Shown one piece after another: positions 33,207 to 45,199 of a DNA stretch of 64,000 bases (position 1 is its first letter; the number at the start of each line of letters is the position of its first letter). Position numbers and translations under genes: made by a program. The notes beneath the pieces are model-generated. The model did no database searches and was not told the DNA's origin. It saw nothing but the letters and a program-made list of their open reading frames with translations. The stretch is from Prunella strophiata (taxonomy: Eukaryota > Chordata > Aves > Passeriformes > Prunellidae), in the NCBI GenBank assembly GCA_036583965.1, contig JAZBQD010000015.1, positions 89,205,809-89,269,808 on the forward strand. Direction: 5' to 3'.

Positions 33207-36200
33207 GTTGCTGATGTTATTTTTGGAAAACACTTGTGGCTGCTGTCTTTAGGCTACTGAGATCATGATGGAGAGAAGCTATTTAGGAGAGGTGGGGGGG
33301 TTAAGATTTGATGGGTGCAGAATGTATGGTCAACCCCTTTTGAAAAGCAGGGCTCTGGAAGCCACTCCAGTCTGGGCATCCTAAATCCAAATCACCTCAA
33401 GAAAACTTTGTGAGGAGAAGTCAGTTTGACAAGTCCTCACCATGCAGAAGTCCTACTCAGATGAGTAAATGCTGTGGGTGGGCAACACTTTTAGAAATTC
33501 CAGGCTGTTCTGTGAAGAAAGTCAGACAGCAATTTCACTGGGGGCCTCACTGTTGAAATAGCCCAATCATTTTTAAAGATTTTTGCTTCTATCTTCACTG
33601 ACCGTAATGGTAAATATAACAGGCTCTAAGCTTTATTTTTCTCTTTATGTTTTCTGGTTTCAAGGACCAGGACCTCAATCAATTACTTAGAAAGTACAAG
33701 TGAAATATAAAACCCAGTGGATCTCTTGAGAGTGAGAGAAAATCACTCTTTTTCCTGTGTGAAATAATAGAGTCCTTGAGAAGATAAAAGGGAGGGGGGG
33801 GACTGCTGAAGGAAATCTTAGCGAGAAGAGGGCTCCAGTTAATATATTTCACATCTGTTCTTCACTAAAATGATGACTTTTCTGCCCCCACGAGTCAGTC
33901 GCGCATCAAGCCCATCTCCAAGAAGGGCACTCAGCTTTCACCCAAGGGCCTCTTTCTGTGAGTCCTGCAGAGCTACGTGTTTACCCTTCATAAACCCATC
34001 AAGAGGCACAACCTTTCTCTGCATCCCTTTTCATCATGAGGAAACCCCCATGAGCAAACCACAGCAAGCTCCTGCTCCTGCTGCGGGTCAGCCCACACCA
34101 GTCCTTCCCCTGGTGGCCTGGCCAGCAGCAGCCACGGGGGCTGTGGCAAGCCTGAGGCTGGGGTCACAAGTTTGCCCACACAGAAGTGCACTGAAGGTGA
34201 GTGTAAAGGGCCAGGCTTCAGCGCTGGGAAATGTACATGCCACACACGCACTTGCCAAGGTGATGTTAAACAACATTCTTCCTCAGTTAGTTAAAATACT
34301 GGACTCTTAAAAACACATGGGTTTTCCCTCCAGGACAGGCACAACTTCAAGCAAAACAGCCCTTTTCCTGCAGAAGTATTTGCAAGCTCAGCTGCTGTTC
34401 CACGGCCACACTGCGTGAAGCAGGAGAGCAAGATATAAAAAACAAAAGCTTGAAACTCCCTTTGCTAGGGAAGGAGAAATAATTTGGTTTCTAAATTTTC
34501 CCTGGCAGGGATTTTTTTCTTTAGGGAAACTTTGAACCTGGGCTGTACTTTCCATCCTAACTTTTAATATCCTTTCTATGGTTTCAAAGATCAAGTCTGT
34601 TGTCTCCAGAGCCCTGGAACCTGCTTTGAGTTTCACTGAGCAGTGGAAGCACTGGGAGCCCTGCGGCACGGGTCCGGGTGTGGGAGTGAAGAGGTAGTGA
34701 TTGCCTATCACCCTTCCCCATGAGAAACAGATCCACATCTTTGAGGGCCCTCAACAACTGCAGGAGCTGTGCAGTTACGTGGATAAGTGGAAGTTTATCA
34801 TTAAATTGTTCTGTGGACCTAGTGAGACCTGCCTTTGTGCTCTCCTCTCCTCGCCCACACCGCTCACTGCAGCAGCCGTGAGCCCTTGATCTCACCGAGG
34901 AAGAAGCAGCATCTGCTCCGCTGAGTCCAGAGCTGCACACGTGATGACTGACATTAGCAAGCAGTGTGTAAAACTGCTGCGTGCTGCCCACCTTTCCCTT
35001 AGCAAGGGCACTCATTTGGATCCTCATCTTTGACCCAGCTGCTGATTTTCATGGATTTCATAGGCACTTAATTCTCTTTGAGCCTCGATCCCTCTGTCAG
35101 TTTGATAGAAAGCAGGTTCAGAACATACTGGCTGATAGACAGCCAGATGGCATGATCACAGAAATTTCATTCTCTGTGGGAAATGAGGCTAGAAGCACAA
35201 GGATGTGGGATGGATTCATAGGATAAGGTTAAAAAGTCAAGACTGTATATTTTTTTCAGTGTTGATAGAGCCTTGGAACTGCTGTTCGTGGAATCGTATC
35301 CTGTTTCCTCGAACCAGGTAGGTACTACCTCCCTCAGATAGTTGTGTAGCAGAGTTTTCCTGATTTCTCACTCCAGTGTGTGGCTGCAAAATATATAAGA
35401 ATGCTTATTTCATGTGTTTTCTCCCGGGTGCTTCATCAGGAAACACAGCATCTAAGAAAGAACAGAACCTTAGGTCTCTACAAGGAATACAGAGCTCTCC
35501 GCAGTGAAGGTTTAAAGGTGAAGACAAAGGTGTCAAAACAGCATTTAGCATTTTTGTCAAGGCACAGATTTTTCTGTATTTGGGATATGATTATCAAATA
35601 TCATTTGTTCTACTGCATTTAAGCTCCTGCTGTGAATAAGGTCCATCCACATGCTTCATATCTGTTGTGGAGTCTCTGGTGAAGGGGGTTGTTAATTTCT
35701 TATTATTAATCTCCTGTGCAGCAATAAAAATTGTCTGCTTCAGTTCATCTAGCAAAACTGGAAGCCTTTTGCTATATGTTTTAGCAGACAACTGTTTTTT
35801 AAATAACATACTGTGTGTAACATTGCAATGTCAGCTAAGAAACAGTGACAGAAGAATCAACAGCCACAAAAGCAGAGCAGTCATGTATATTTAGGGGCCC
35901 GGCAGAGCTGCAGCCACAGCGTTTATTTTCCTGTCATGCCTTGATCTTGACACTGCCCACACCAGCGAGTAAAAGCAACTGAGACTTCCCAGGCTGCAGC
36001 TAATGAGAGGTATGTAGATTACTCATGAACTGGAGTGAGGAAAGTTTAAGGACAAGTTCTCCTCTCTGCCCCTTTATGGCAGATGTTGAGTCAGGAACTG
36101 CCTTTGCTATTTAAACAGTGATGATCCAGCAACGCTGAGAAACCAAAACACTGGAACTGTGACCTGGTGGGGAGCACAGAGCTTTGTACTACAGACTGTC

Positions 36201-37649
36201 TGCTGGTGCCAGCTCAATAAATAACACCCAATTAATTTTACACAAATAGCCAGTCCTCTGAAATGCCTGGACTTTGGAGTGAGCCATTTGAGATATTGCC
36301 AGCCCTACTTTTTGTAGAAAGTAGAAATTGAAGTGTGACCCAAAGAACAGATCCAAAATGGAGGCATCCAAAATCAGACACCTTCTTTAGATACTGTTGA
36401 CCTGGGAGTTTAGGAATTGCCTTTAGGCAAGAAGGAAGCAAGTCTATACACACAACTGTAAGAACTAGGATAAGGCTGTACAGAAGCTGCACCAAGTCCA
36501 GCATCTTGTCTGCAGCAGCAGGCAGTGAGCTGTCAGGTAGCCAAGCAGCCCAAGGTGCTGTATTCAAACTGCAGTATCTACTGGAGATATACATTGAAAT
36601 CTCATTTTTAACGAGGCCCTGGATCCACTTTTTTCATAAGTTTGGTAGATGGTGCTTGTCTCACTAGGCCTGGGGACATCTTGGACAGAAATCTTTGCAG
36701 ATTTCAGTGTACTCTACATTGCTTGCCCTACATGTGGGGTCATTCATGCTGCCTTCTCCAGAAGGTAAAGAGCAGATTATTGCTCCTGACATTCTACTCA
36801 GTTCTGCAACAGTAGTCTCCAAATAGTCCCTGCATTGTAGAGGTCCTTCTTAGATCTTACACTTCCTTGCTACACCCAGCCAGGCATTGTTTTACTAGAG
36901 ATCTAAAGTTCACAATGTCTGTACTCAAATCATGCTGTGGAAATGTGTACTCCTCCTGGTGCTCCTCTCTCTTTTCTCTTGCCTGTACAACTTCCCTAGA
37001 CAATTCTATGGGACTTCTTACGCTGGAAGAAGTTTGGGATCCCAGCAGGTCACATTGTACTCCTAGCTGATTCCATGGCCCACAGGGAATGCAAGTCAGG
37101 AGCTGTTCCTGGGAGCAGCCTGTGCTGGCAGCCTTACAGGATGCCCTGACCATGGTGTGCCATCCAGGGACCCAGCCATGCACACACACCAACTGTGCCA
37201 AGCTGTGGCCCCTCTCCTGCCATCTTCCAGACTTCTTGTTCGGTTTTTTTTAATACCTTCCCCATCTGTGGTCCCACTGAGTCATGGGATTTCCTGATCA
37301 ACTTCCCCCACCATCCCCAGCAGAAGAAAGAGGAAGCCTGGTGAAGAGTCCTGGTGACCACAGTGCCTATATCCATTCCCTTTTCCTCTGAACTCTCCCT
37401 GCACAGCATCAGTGACAACTGTCCACTGGCTCCTCGGATGCCTTCAGGGTGGGGTGCATCCTCCTCTGCTTCCCTATCTGTACATTCCTGACCTTTTGTT
37501 ATTGATCTGCCTTCCTTCCCTCCTTTGCTGTCTCTCATGATCATTTGGCTTTCTCCAGGCCTTTCAAAGAGCATGAGATGAGTGCAGATGTGTGCTGACA
37601 CCTCAACACCTCATCTAGCCTGAAAAGAGTTAAGGCAACTCCCCCCTAC

Positions 37650-38060
37650 TATGTGTAATAACTTTGTGCCTTCACCAAATTGTCTTCTCACCATATGCCC
37701 TCTTTTCCAGTTCATTTATAAATAGGTTAAACAGCAGGAGCCCAAGAACAAAACTCCCTCAAGCATCACTAGAGACCTCCCTCAAATGTGAACGATGGCC
37801 ATTTACCCTCCTTTTTTAATAGGTTATTCACGTGAAGGCTTTTTCTGTTGTCCCCTGGTGCCTTAATTTCTTTCAGACTCCTAACTGATGGACCTTTATA
37901 TCTTCAGAAATTGTTGCTGGGTTTCTATATGGATGACCTTGTTGTGGTTTTCATTTAACTTGCCAGAGTTTATGATCCTTTCTATTTTCCATTCTTGGAC
38001 ACAACTTCTATTTGTGAAGAAAGTCTTCTGCTTCTAATAAATTCCTTTATCCTCCTGTTA
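37650..38060 (-). mobile_element. Ancient CR1/L3-like LINE relic (minus strand)
   Basis: The order TTTATAAATAGGTTAAACAG, CAGGAGCCCAAGAACA, CACTAGAGACCTCCCTC, GGCCATTTACCCTCC and later TTCTTCAGAAATT-type text recalls old amniote LINEs of the CR1/L3 group ('...CCCTGAGGCACTCCACTAG...'). Heavily diverged and fragmentary; subfamily and edges are uncertain. Confidence 0.5.
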
Positions 38061-38228
38061 ACTGTGTTAGCTTTTTTATTCCAAAGTCTTTGTCCATACA
38101 CAGAGGAGAGAAAAAATGTACTCCTATATATGTTTAAATAGCCACCAGGCAAACTTTTTAGCCTTTAGGCATCCATTTTAGCTTATTTTTAACAAAGTTC
38201 CTTGTTCTTACATAATTCTATTGCAGTC

Positions 38229-38310
38229 TGGGCTTTTTTTTTTTGTTGTTGTTGTTGTTTTTTTGTTTTTTTGGTTTTTTGGGGTTGTTTTGTTTTGTTT
38301 TGTTTTGTTC
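38229..38310. repeat. T/G-rich simple repeat
   Basis: A T run, then TTG triplets, then (TTTTG)n. Low-complexity sequence on the flank of the old LINE relic. Confidence 0.85.
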
Positions 38311-41300
38311 CCTAAGTATCTTGAGCAGGTGCATTTTGAACCAGGTTCTGCATGTTGCTCTGGGCTAATATAAAAGTTCCTTCTCCTTTTCTATGCTCTT
38401 TCATGCAGAAACACTATTCAATATTTTCATTTTATGCAGCATCAATCCCCTGTGTGACATTTATCCAATATACAAGTAGGAAATTGATACCTGCTGCTAT
38501 TGTTGCATTTCTTGCTCTGTCAGCAGCTCCGATCTCCCTCAGCATGTAATAGATACAGACATTTGATTTAATACTGATATGATATGGCATATTTCTGACT
38601 TAGGCCAGAAATGTCAGGCTATATAGGTTTTGAGCTGCTTGTAAACAAAATTAGCATATTACTTTGATTTGGCACAAAGGTGTCTCTAATATATGTTACT
38701 TCTCTACTGCTTCTGCCTCCTCTGTCTCTTTTTTTACTTTGTCCCCCAATTCTAAAGCATCTGATCAATTGCCTTCTTCCCATCAAGTTCCTGTTTAAAG
38801 TCATCTTGTTTGTTAGAACTCTAGCTTTCATTTAAAAATTGCATATTTTCTTTTTCTTTTGCTATACTGTGAGATTCTTCTTGTTTGATTATTCTTCATT
38901 CTCCCTTTTAAAGTTTCACCAAGTTATTGTTATTCAGCAGAGGATAAAGTTTTCCTGACTACCTACTCTGAATATGTGCCATCCTGAATCATGTTTTAGC
39001 ACTTGTCAGCTTCTCCCTTCCTTCAATCTAAAAAAAATCTCCTAATATCTTTTTAGGTGCCACCACTGGTTTTATTTTCTTCCACCTGAATCTGACTCAT
39101 GCATAATGAAAATTTTCCCTTTTTCTAACAAGTTCAAATCCTTTGTGTTCAGCTGGTTCCTAGCCAGGCTTTGACAGCTTGTCTCTGTTTCTCCCAGTTC
39201 AGCTCTGCTCATGGTATTGGAGGCATTTCAGATGAAGCTACTATGGAACTCCTGGCCTCCAAATTACCATCTGACTGCACCTGTTTTGTCCCCAAAACTG
39301 TCTCCTCCTTTCTCGAGGCCTTTGCTCCATACACTGTGTCTGGAGACTTTCTCAAGCCTCCTCCAAAAGCCTGCCTAGATTTTCCACATCATCCAGCAAG
39401 CAGGTGTTGCATCCAGCAGTCTAATCACCATGCAGTTCTTTTTGGTATCACAAAACCACATGGATGTATGTCTGACAGAGCATCAGGGGTCATCTACTAC
39501 TGCATCTTCCTCAAAACTCACTGCAAAAGTGAATGTGGCCTCCAGATATGAGCTCATTTCTGTCCCTCCCCCAGATAAGACTGCCACTCACAGAGCCTTC
39601 CCCCACCTCAGCAGCTTGTGATCAGCCTGGAGATAGGTCTGGTGAGTGAAGATCCAAAAGAGATTGTCAGTGCATCTGTGTGTCACCCTGAAATCTTCTC
39701 GTTCAGGTGTCATGGCCTAAAGGACCGGGATGTTGGGTGATTGCACTGGATGCACATTGCCATCATCCTGTGCAGGGAAATGATTCTCAGTGCTCAGTGG
39801 AGCAAACTGAGAACTCCTTGCCCACTCATTCATCCTGTAAACAGCCACTGCTGATTTACTTTAGAAGGGATCTGATGGGCTCTGTACCCAGCTCCAGGCA
39901 CAGATCCCTGAGGGAGGAGCCATTCAAATGCCTAAATGAAGGAGACAGGCAAAGCTCCTTCTTCTGGCAGATCTCCTTTTATGTCTCCCAGCACCACTGG
40001 TCTGGACTTGTTCTGATCCCATGGTGAGTCTTTGGTTTCTCTCTTATTCCTTGTCACTGACATCCAGAGAGGTAAAAGTGCAAGGGATGCTGGAATATAC
40101 TGCTACATTGCTTTGCCCTCCGGTACATTTTGGATCTTCATTTTTTTAGGACATTCTTACAAATACTTTCATTCAACTGCCCTGAGCAGAGGCATTCCAA
40201 AGGAGTCAGAAATGGTGACTTGGAAACAAGGGACCTTATACTATAAACACTGCTGGGCTTGAAGTATGTTCATTCCTTTTGGTTACATTTCTTCTGTATA
40301 CTGACAGTGCTCCTTCATTCTGTTTTAGCTTTCAAAGAAAAGATCTACTGTCTGAGAGCTTCACACTCGTGGAAGAAAACAAGACCCAGAAAAATGGAGA
40401 GCAGCAACACCCAACAAAGGCTGTGAAGCACCATGTGTGTCGTTGCCACTGGAACAGCAGCTTTGTGGGAGGTAGCCTAGAATGGAGCCTAGCTTGCCTG
40501 GAGGGGAGGGACAAGGACACCTAGACAAGGGAGCACACTCATGAGAGTTCCCATAAAGTCTCTGGGAACCACTTTCTTCAAAATAGTAGGACACTCTCCC
40601 AGACACTCAGCTCCTACAGACTCCCTCATCCCTTCAGCCTAGGGCTCTGCTCACAAGCTGTCATCAGCAAAGCTATTGCAGCCCTGCTGATGCACAGAAG
40701 GGATGGAAAGGGGAACCGCTGTTTCTTGAGGGGGAGGCTGAGGAAACAGGTGACGACGTGTCGTGGGAGGATGAGCAGTGAGAAATGGAGAAATGAAAAA
40801 TGGAAAGTTTTCACTAGAGCTGTGACAAATGCAACTCCTCTAATAGAACTAGACGGCAGAGTGGGCAGAGACAACTTGGCGGCCTTTTAGAAGAGGAAGG
40901 AGTGACAAATATGATACTAAAGTGACCTATGTCCTGGGAGCCCTGACTCTCAGGCTCTGGGGGTTCATGCTGAGGTGATTTAAGAAGCTCCTGGTCCAAG
41001 TTGCTCACCCATTGCCACATGTTGTTGCCCTGTCACTGACTTGTCAGAAGTAGTGAAGTGCCCACACCATAGGCACCAGACTGATATATTGACATAACTG
41101 AGGTGTCTGAGGCTAATTCAGTTTGCCAGGAGGTGGACTGTGGTGGCCAAGGCATCTTCTTCTTGAACCCTATCAGGTTTAGTTGAATAGGTGACCAGCT
41201 GAGGTCAGAAACCTCCCAAGACACCACAGCCTAACCAGACAAGCACCAAAAGTGGCCAAGAGATCACCAGGAGTGCCTTGACACCACTTTATCCAATTTT

Positions 41301-44300
41301 CTTGTCTTTAGACCTCCTTCTCTCTGCTTTTCACTAACTCCTTTGTTGCCCCCTAGCTTGCAGAAGGCATTGGAGAATGTTCTCAGAAGCCCTGCAAGCT
41401 TGTCCTTCTGGCATCTCCTTTCCTCCAGGGAACTGAACACCAGACTCAGTGGTACAGGTGGGAAGTGATCCCATGCAGGGTTCAGAGAAGAGTAATTTTA
41501 TAGAGTGGCTGTCAGGGTGCAACAAGGGGTGGGTAGGGAGAAATCCCAGGGTGGCAGCAACAGGGTAGCCTGAGGAGAGGCAGCCCCAGCCCCAGCCCTA
41601 GGTCCCAGGCATCCAGCACCTCCATGGGGATGGAAATGGGCCTGTGGCCAGGCAGGGCAGAGCTGGAGACTGGTCCTGCTGTGACATTTCTGGGGCAGAG
41701 ATTCACAGTTCAGGGTCCCAGTCCCTGGCCATGGTGGGGTAGAGCCCTGGAGGAGTTGAAATGGAATCCTGGCCCCTGGTCAGAGTTGGGGGTGCCCAGG
41801 GCAGTCAGAAGCACAAGCAGGGCTGGTGGTGCCTTTGGGATCCTGACAATGTCATTGGCCAAGTCTGAGACTTTTGATCATCTCTGCTTATATTAAGGAA
41901 CTGGAGAAAAACCTACTCCAGCAAATGAGTTGTAAAACTAAGCTTAATTCCCTGTAATAAAATTTTGTTACCATGGTCATGTTCTATGAATATCCATGAA
42001 GCAAATGACCACTGCAGAGCATAAACAGATGCCAACTTTACACCTAGTGCCAGCTTTGGACTGCTTCTGGAAATATGCTTTTCCTCTCACTACAGCAATC
42101 CCTGCATGTGCTTAGAGGAGCAGCTAATAAATGGACAAATAGTCCCATGAGAATCACAACTAGTGACTGCTGCTCAGTGAGATAACCACCCATTTAATAA
42201 AGGGTGAGCTTCTACCTCTGCACTTCCATGGGGAGCATTAATGCATTCTTTTCCCCTCCTTAGCCACTTATTTCCACAAAACTGGTAGGGAACTTGATAT
42301 TTTTGAAACCACTCTTTCTCTATTAAGCTTAATTGAAATTGCCCAATGGATTCAGAAGTTATTAGGAATAGATAGCTGGTTGTACAAATGTTGACAGAGA
42401 CAGACACAAAGCATTATCCTATTAAGAAAGCACTTGAGTTTATAAAAACACAGATTTTTAAATCACGTTAAAATCAGGGAAATTGGTACCATTATGAGGA
42501 TTATGTTTCATTACTGCACAAGTCTGCCTCACTAACAGCCTGAGAAGGTAAAGGAGCTCAGAAGGAAGTGGCCATTGCTTAGACTTCATGCCTTGATGCT
42601 CTTCTCTGGGAAGGAGTGATGAAGGGTCAGGATTAGGCAGGAGGGATTACATAAATATTTTTTAGAGACTAGGGGTTTTGCTTTGCAAGTCAAATTCCAG
42701 ATCTTTCAAAGTTGCAATTATCCTGTTTCTCTTCTCCAACATTTTATAAATTAAATCCTCTCTCACTCTGTCCCTTTTTCTCTTCTTTTACTTTAAGACT
42801 TGAATGTGCAGAGGTTGCTACTCTTATTCATGTTGAGTTTCTCAATAGCAAAAAAGCCTTATTGTTTGATGAAAGGATTTGTTTCTTAGGCAAGTTCAAG
42901 GTTTAGACATAAACATTTGTGAGTAATTTCTCCTTAGGACTATTTAAAATGTAATGAGATCTACAACTTATATTGATTTGAGTTTTGGTTTACTTGTTCA
43001 TGCATATTTGAGAAAGAACAGATGCTGCTTGAATGTTTCCTATGAGGCAGATTAAACACACTCTAGAGAGCACACCTGAGCCAAAGGTCAATCTTCCTCA
43101 GCAAACCAGCCAAACAAACTGCTCCATGAGTTCTCAATTTTGGTAATGAATGCTTATAAAATGGACTGTATTACATTTATTTTTATGTAAATTTTACAAA
43201 CTACTGAAATACAAGTTTTGAAAAAAATTGCTTTGGTGTCTTCTGGAGGATAGCAGCTGGTTTTCTACATACAGTACAGTATAATTTGGAAAATTCCAAG
43301 TCTTCCAATAAATTGGTATGGCAGCTTTCAATGCAGAGTTACAAGTTGAGTTGTTTTCACTACCAGCCATGCCTACAGTTCTGCCCTTCTAAGAAGTACA
43401 TTTCTCACAAGACTTAAGATTCTTTCCAAGTAAGGTCTGAAATGGCATTGTCATATCTGTGGGTCACCGTACTCTTACTGTAAAACACCTCATCTAACTA
43501 ATCTCATTGCCATTGGCTTTAAAATTATGGTGCTTATGACAAGGACAAGAACTCTCTTTCTTCCTTGGGAGGCTTGGTTGCCTCAGGGAAGTTGTGCCAA
43601 TTATGTCAGTAAAAAATCCTCCCTTCGTAATGGTCCATGCTGGCCCTGAGCAAAGTAGTAAAACTGATTGGTGAAATAAGAGCTGTGATCTGTCGCTGTG
43701 TATGGCCAGGAGGAATTACTGAAAAGCTCCTTGTGTTCCCTCCTCACCGCCCGAATTGGTCTGGGTGTTATAGTTTACTCTGTGTATTTCAAATGCAGAA
43801 GAGAAACCAATGTCTCACAAGCACTCAAAATGACAAAGCCGCCCTAGCAAGCAGTGGATGTGTTATTTGTTTGTGATGATCTCTCCTTACAAATTATTCT
43901 GTAATCTGTATCCTAAACTAAAAATTACAGTTTGCTTATTTTCAGAGAGGGAATGGGCAGTTTGAGAGGGGATGAAGGGAGAAAGAAAACTAAATCCTTT
44001 TTTTTTTTCAGGAAGAGTTTTGTTGCTATTCCATCTAAAGATTGAGCAACAGTTAGCTAGTCAGTATGAGTGGTTTTCTTAAATAGACATGGGGAATTAC
44101 AAGTCATAGGAAGCCTGGCCATATTTCCAGGAGAGAACAGAGTATTTCTCTACAGTGGTCAGTGAAAATGTCAACTTCCCTCAGCAAAAAAGCAGAATTA
44201 CATGAATTTAAAAATATCAAAAGTATTTCAGTACATAACTACATATGCCATGACTGAGACATTTCTTATTGGTGGTGGAAGCAGAATATTTATGATATAA

Positions 44301-45029
44301 ATTTTTCTTGATGATTCTGAGTGATAAATGTCAATAAAAAGTGACCTCAGCTGGCAGAATTCTAAATCTGCTCTGAAAAGCATATTCAGCCTGAAGAAAT
44401 TGATGGAACTAATATTTTTCATAAGCCCTTGGTTTTCTATTTTTATATACAGTTTCTCAATACAGATCTGTAATATTTTTCCCACATATTCGGGAAATAT
44501 CAATTTCTACTGAGATGACTTCCTAACTTTTTCCACCACCACTTCACCCTTATTACTTATCTGTCCTGATATTTTACCTTTCTAAAGTTTTGAGTCGAGG
44601 AGTTATTTTTGTGAAATGTCTGGTCAAGCACTTATGGATTATAAAAGCTCATGTTTGGAGCTCTTTTTCTAGTCAAGATTATTTTAAATGGACACAAGAG
44701 ATAGCAGTGAAAATTATACTGGGATCTTCATCAAAATTCTGTTCAATTTCTGTTTTCCAACAAGTCTGGGAATAAATCTGAATAAAATAAAGAAATTAAT
44801 AAACTGATTTTGTTTCAGAAGTAGAAGTTTAATTATCCAGTGTAGAAGTGGATACTCTATGTTACATAAAAGAAGAGTTGTGAATGTGCACCTGTTGAAC
44901 CTTCACTGGGATTTTATTTTCCTCCAGTTTTCATCTCCACATTTCATTTAATTCCTGACCCTGTGTATCTCTGTGTGACCAAACCCAATGATATGTGAGC
45001 TGTTGGGAGTGAAGAAAAAAAGGGGAGAA
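38311..45029. other. Intergenic sequence, no gene recognised
   Basis: Short frames only, the longest about 126 codons (39171-39551 plus), without known motifs. A GC-richer block at 41500-41850 contains CCCAGCCCCAGCCCCAGCCC-type text but no identifiable element. Confidence 0.5.
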
Positions 45030-45180
45030 GGATGGGATGGGATGGGATGGGATGGGATGGGATGGGATGGGATGGGATGGGATGGGATGGGATGGGATGG
45101 GATGGGATGGGATGGGATGGGATGGGATGGGATGGGATGGGATGGGATGGGATGGGATGGGACTGGGATGGGACGGGACA
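45030..45180. repeat. Pentanucleotide array (GGATG)n, 26 perfect copies plus degenerate edge
   Basis: GATGG repeats without a mismatch from 45031 to 45160, followed by GACTGGGATGGGACGGGACA. The plus strand is a series of GGG triplets spaced by AT, which meets the usual G-quadruplex pattern many times over. Because five is not a multiple of three, all frames cycle through the same pentapeptide, giving open frames on both strands (SHPIP and WDGMG repeats) that are not genes. Confidence 0.97.
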
Positions 45181-45199
45181 GGGGTCCTAGCTCCTGAAT

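Larger units (their letters stand above)
32481..37640. other. Intergenic sequence upstream of CD83, no gene recognised
   Basis: Beyond the kappaB and ISRE-like sites, no exon or repeat body can be named. Open frames up to about 150 codons (33870-34310 plus, 34584-35027 minus, 37134-37601 minus) lack recognisable domains and overlap frames on the other strand. Confidence 0.5.

Noticed and set aside
33870..34310. 146-codon plus-strand frame upstream of CD83
   Set aside because: No recognisable domain, no splice context, and overlapping open frames on the other strand; a frame of this length is expected by chance in 64 kb.
39171..39551. 126-codon plus-strand frame
   Set aside because: Looked briefly like a LINE-derived peptide, but no reverse-transcriptase or endonuclease motif could be matched.
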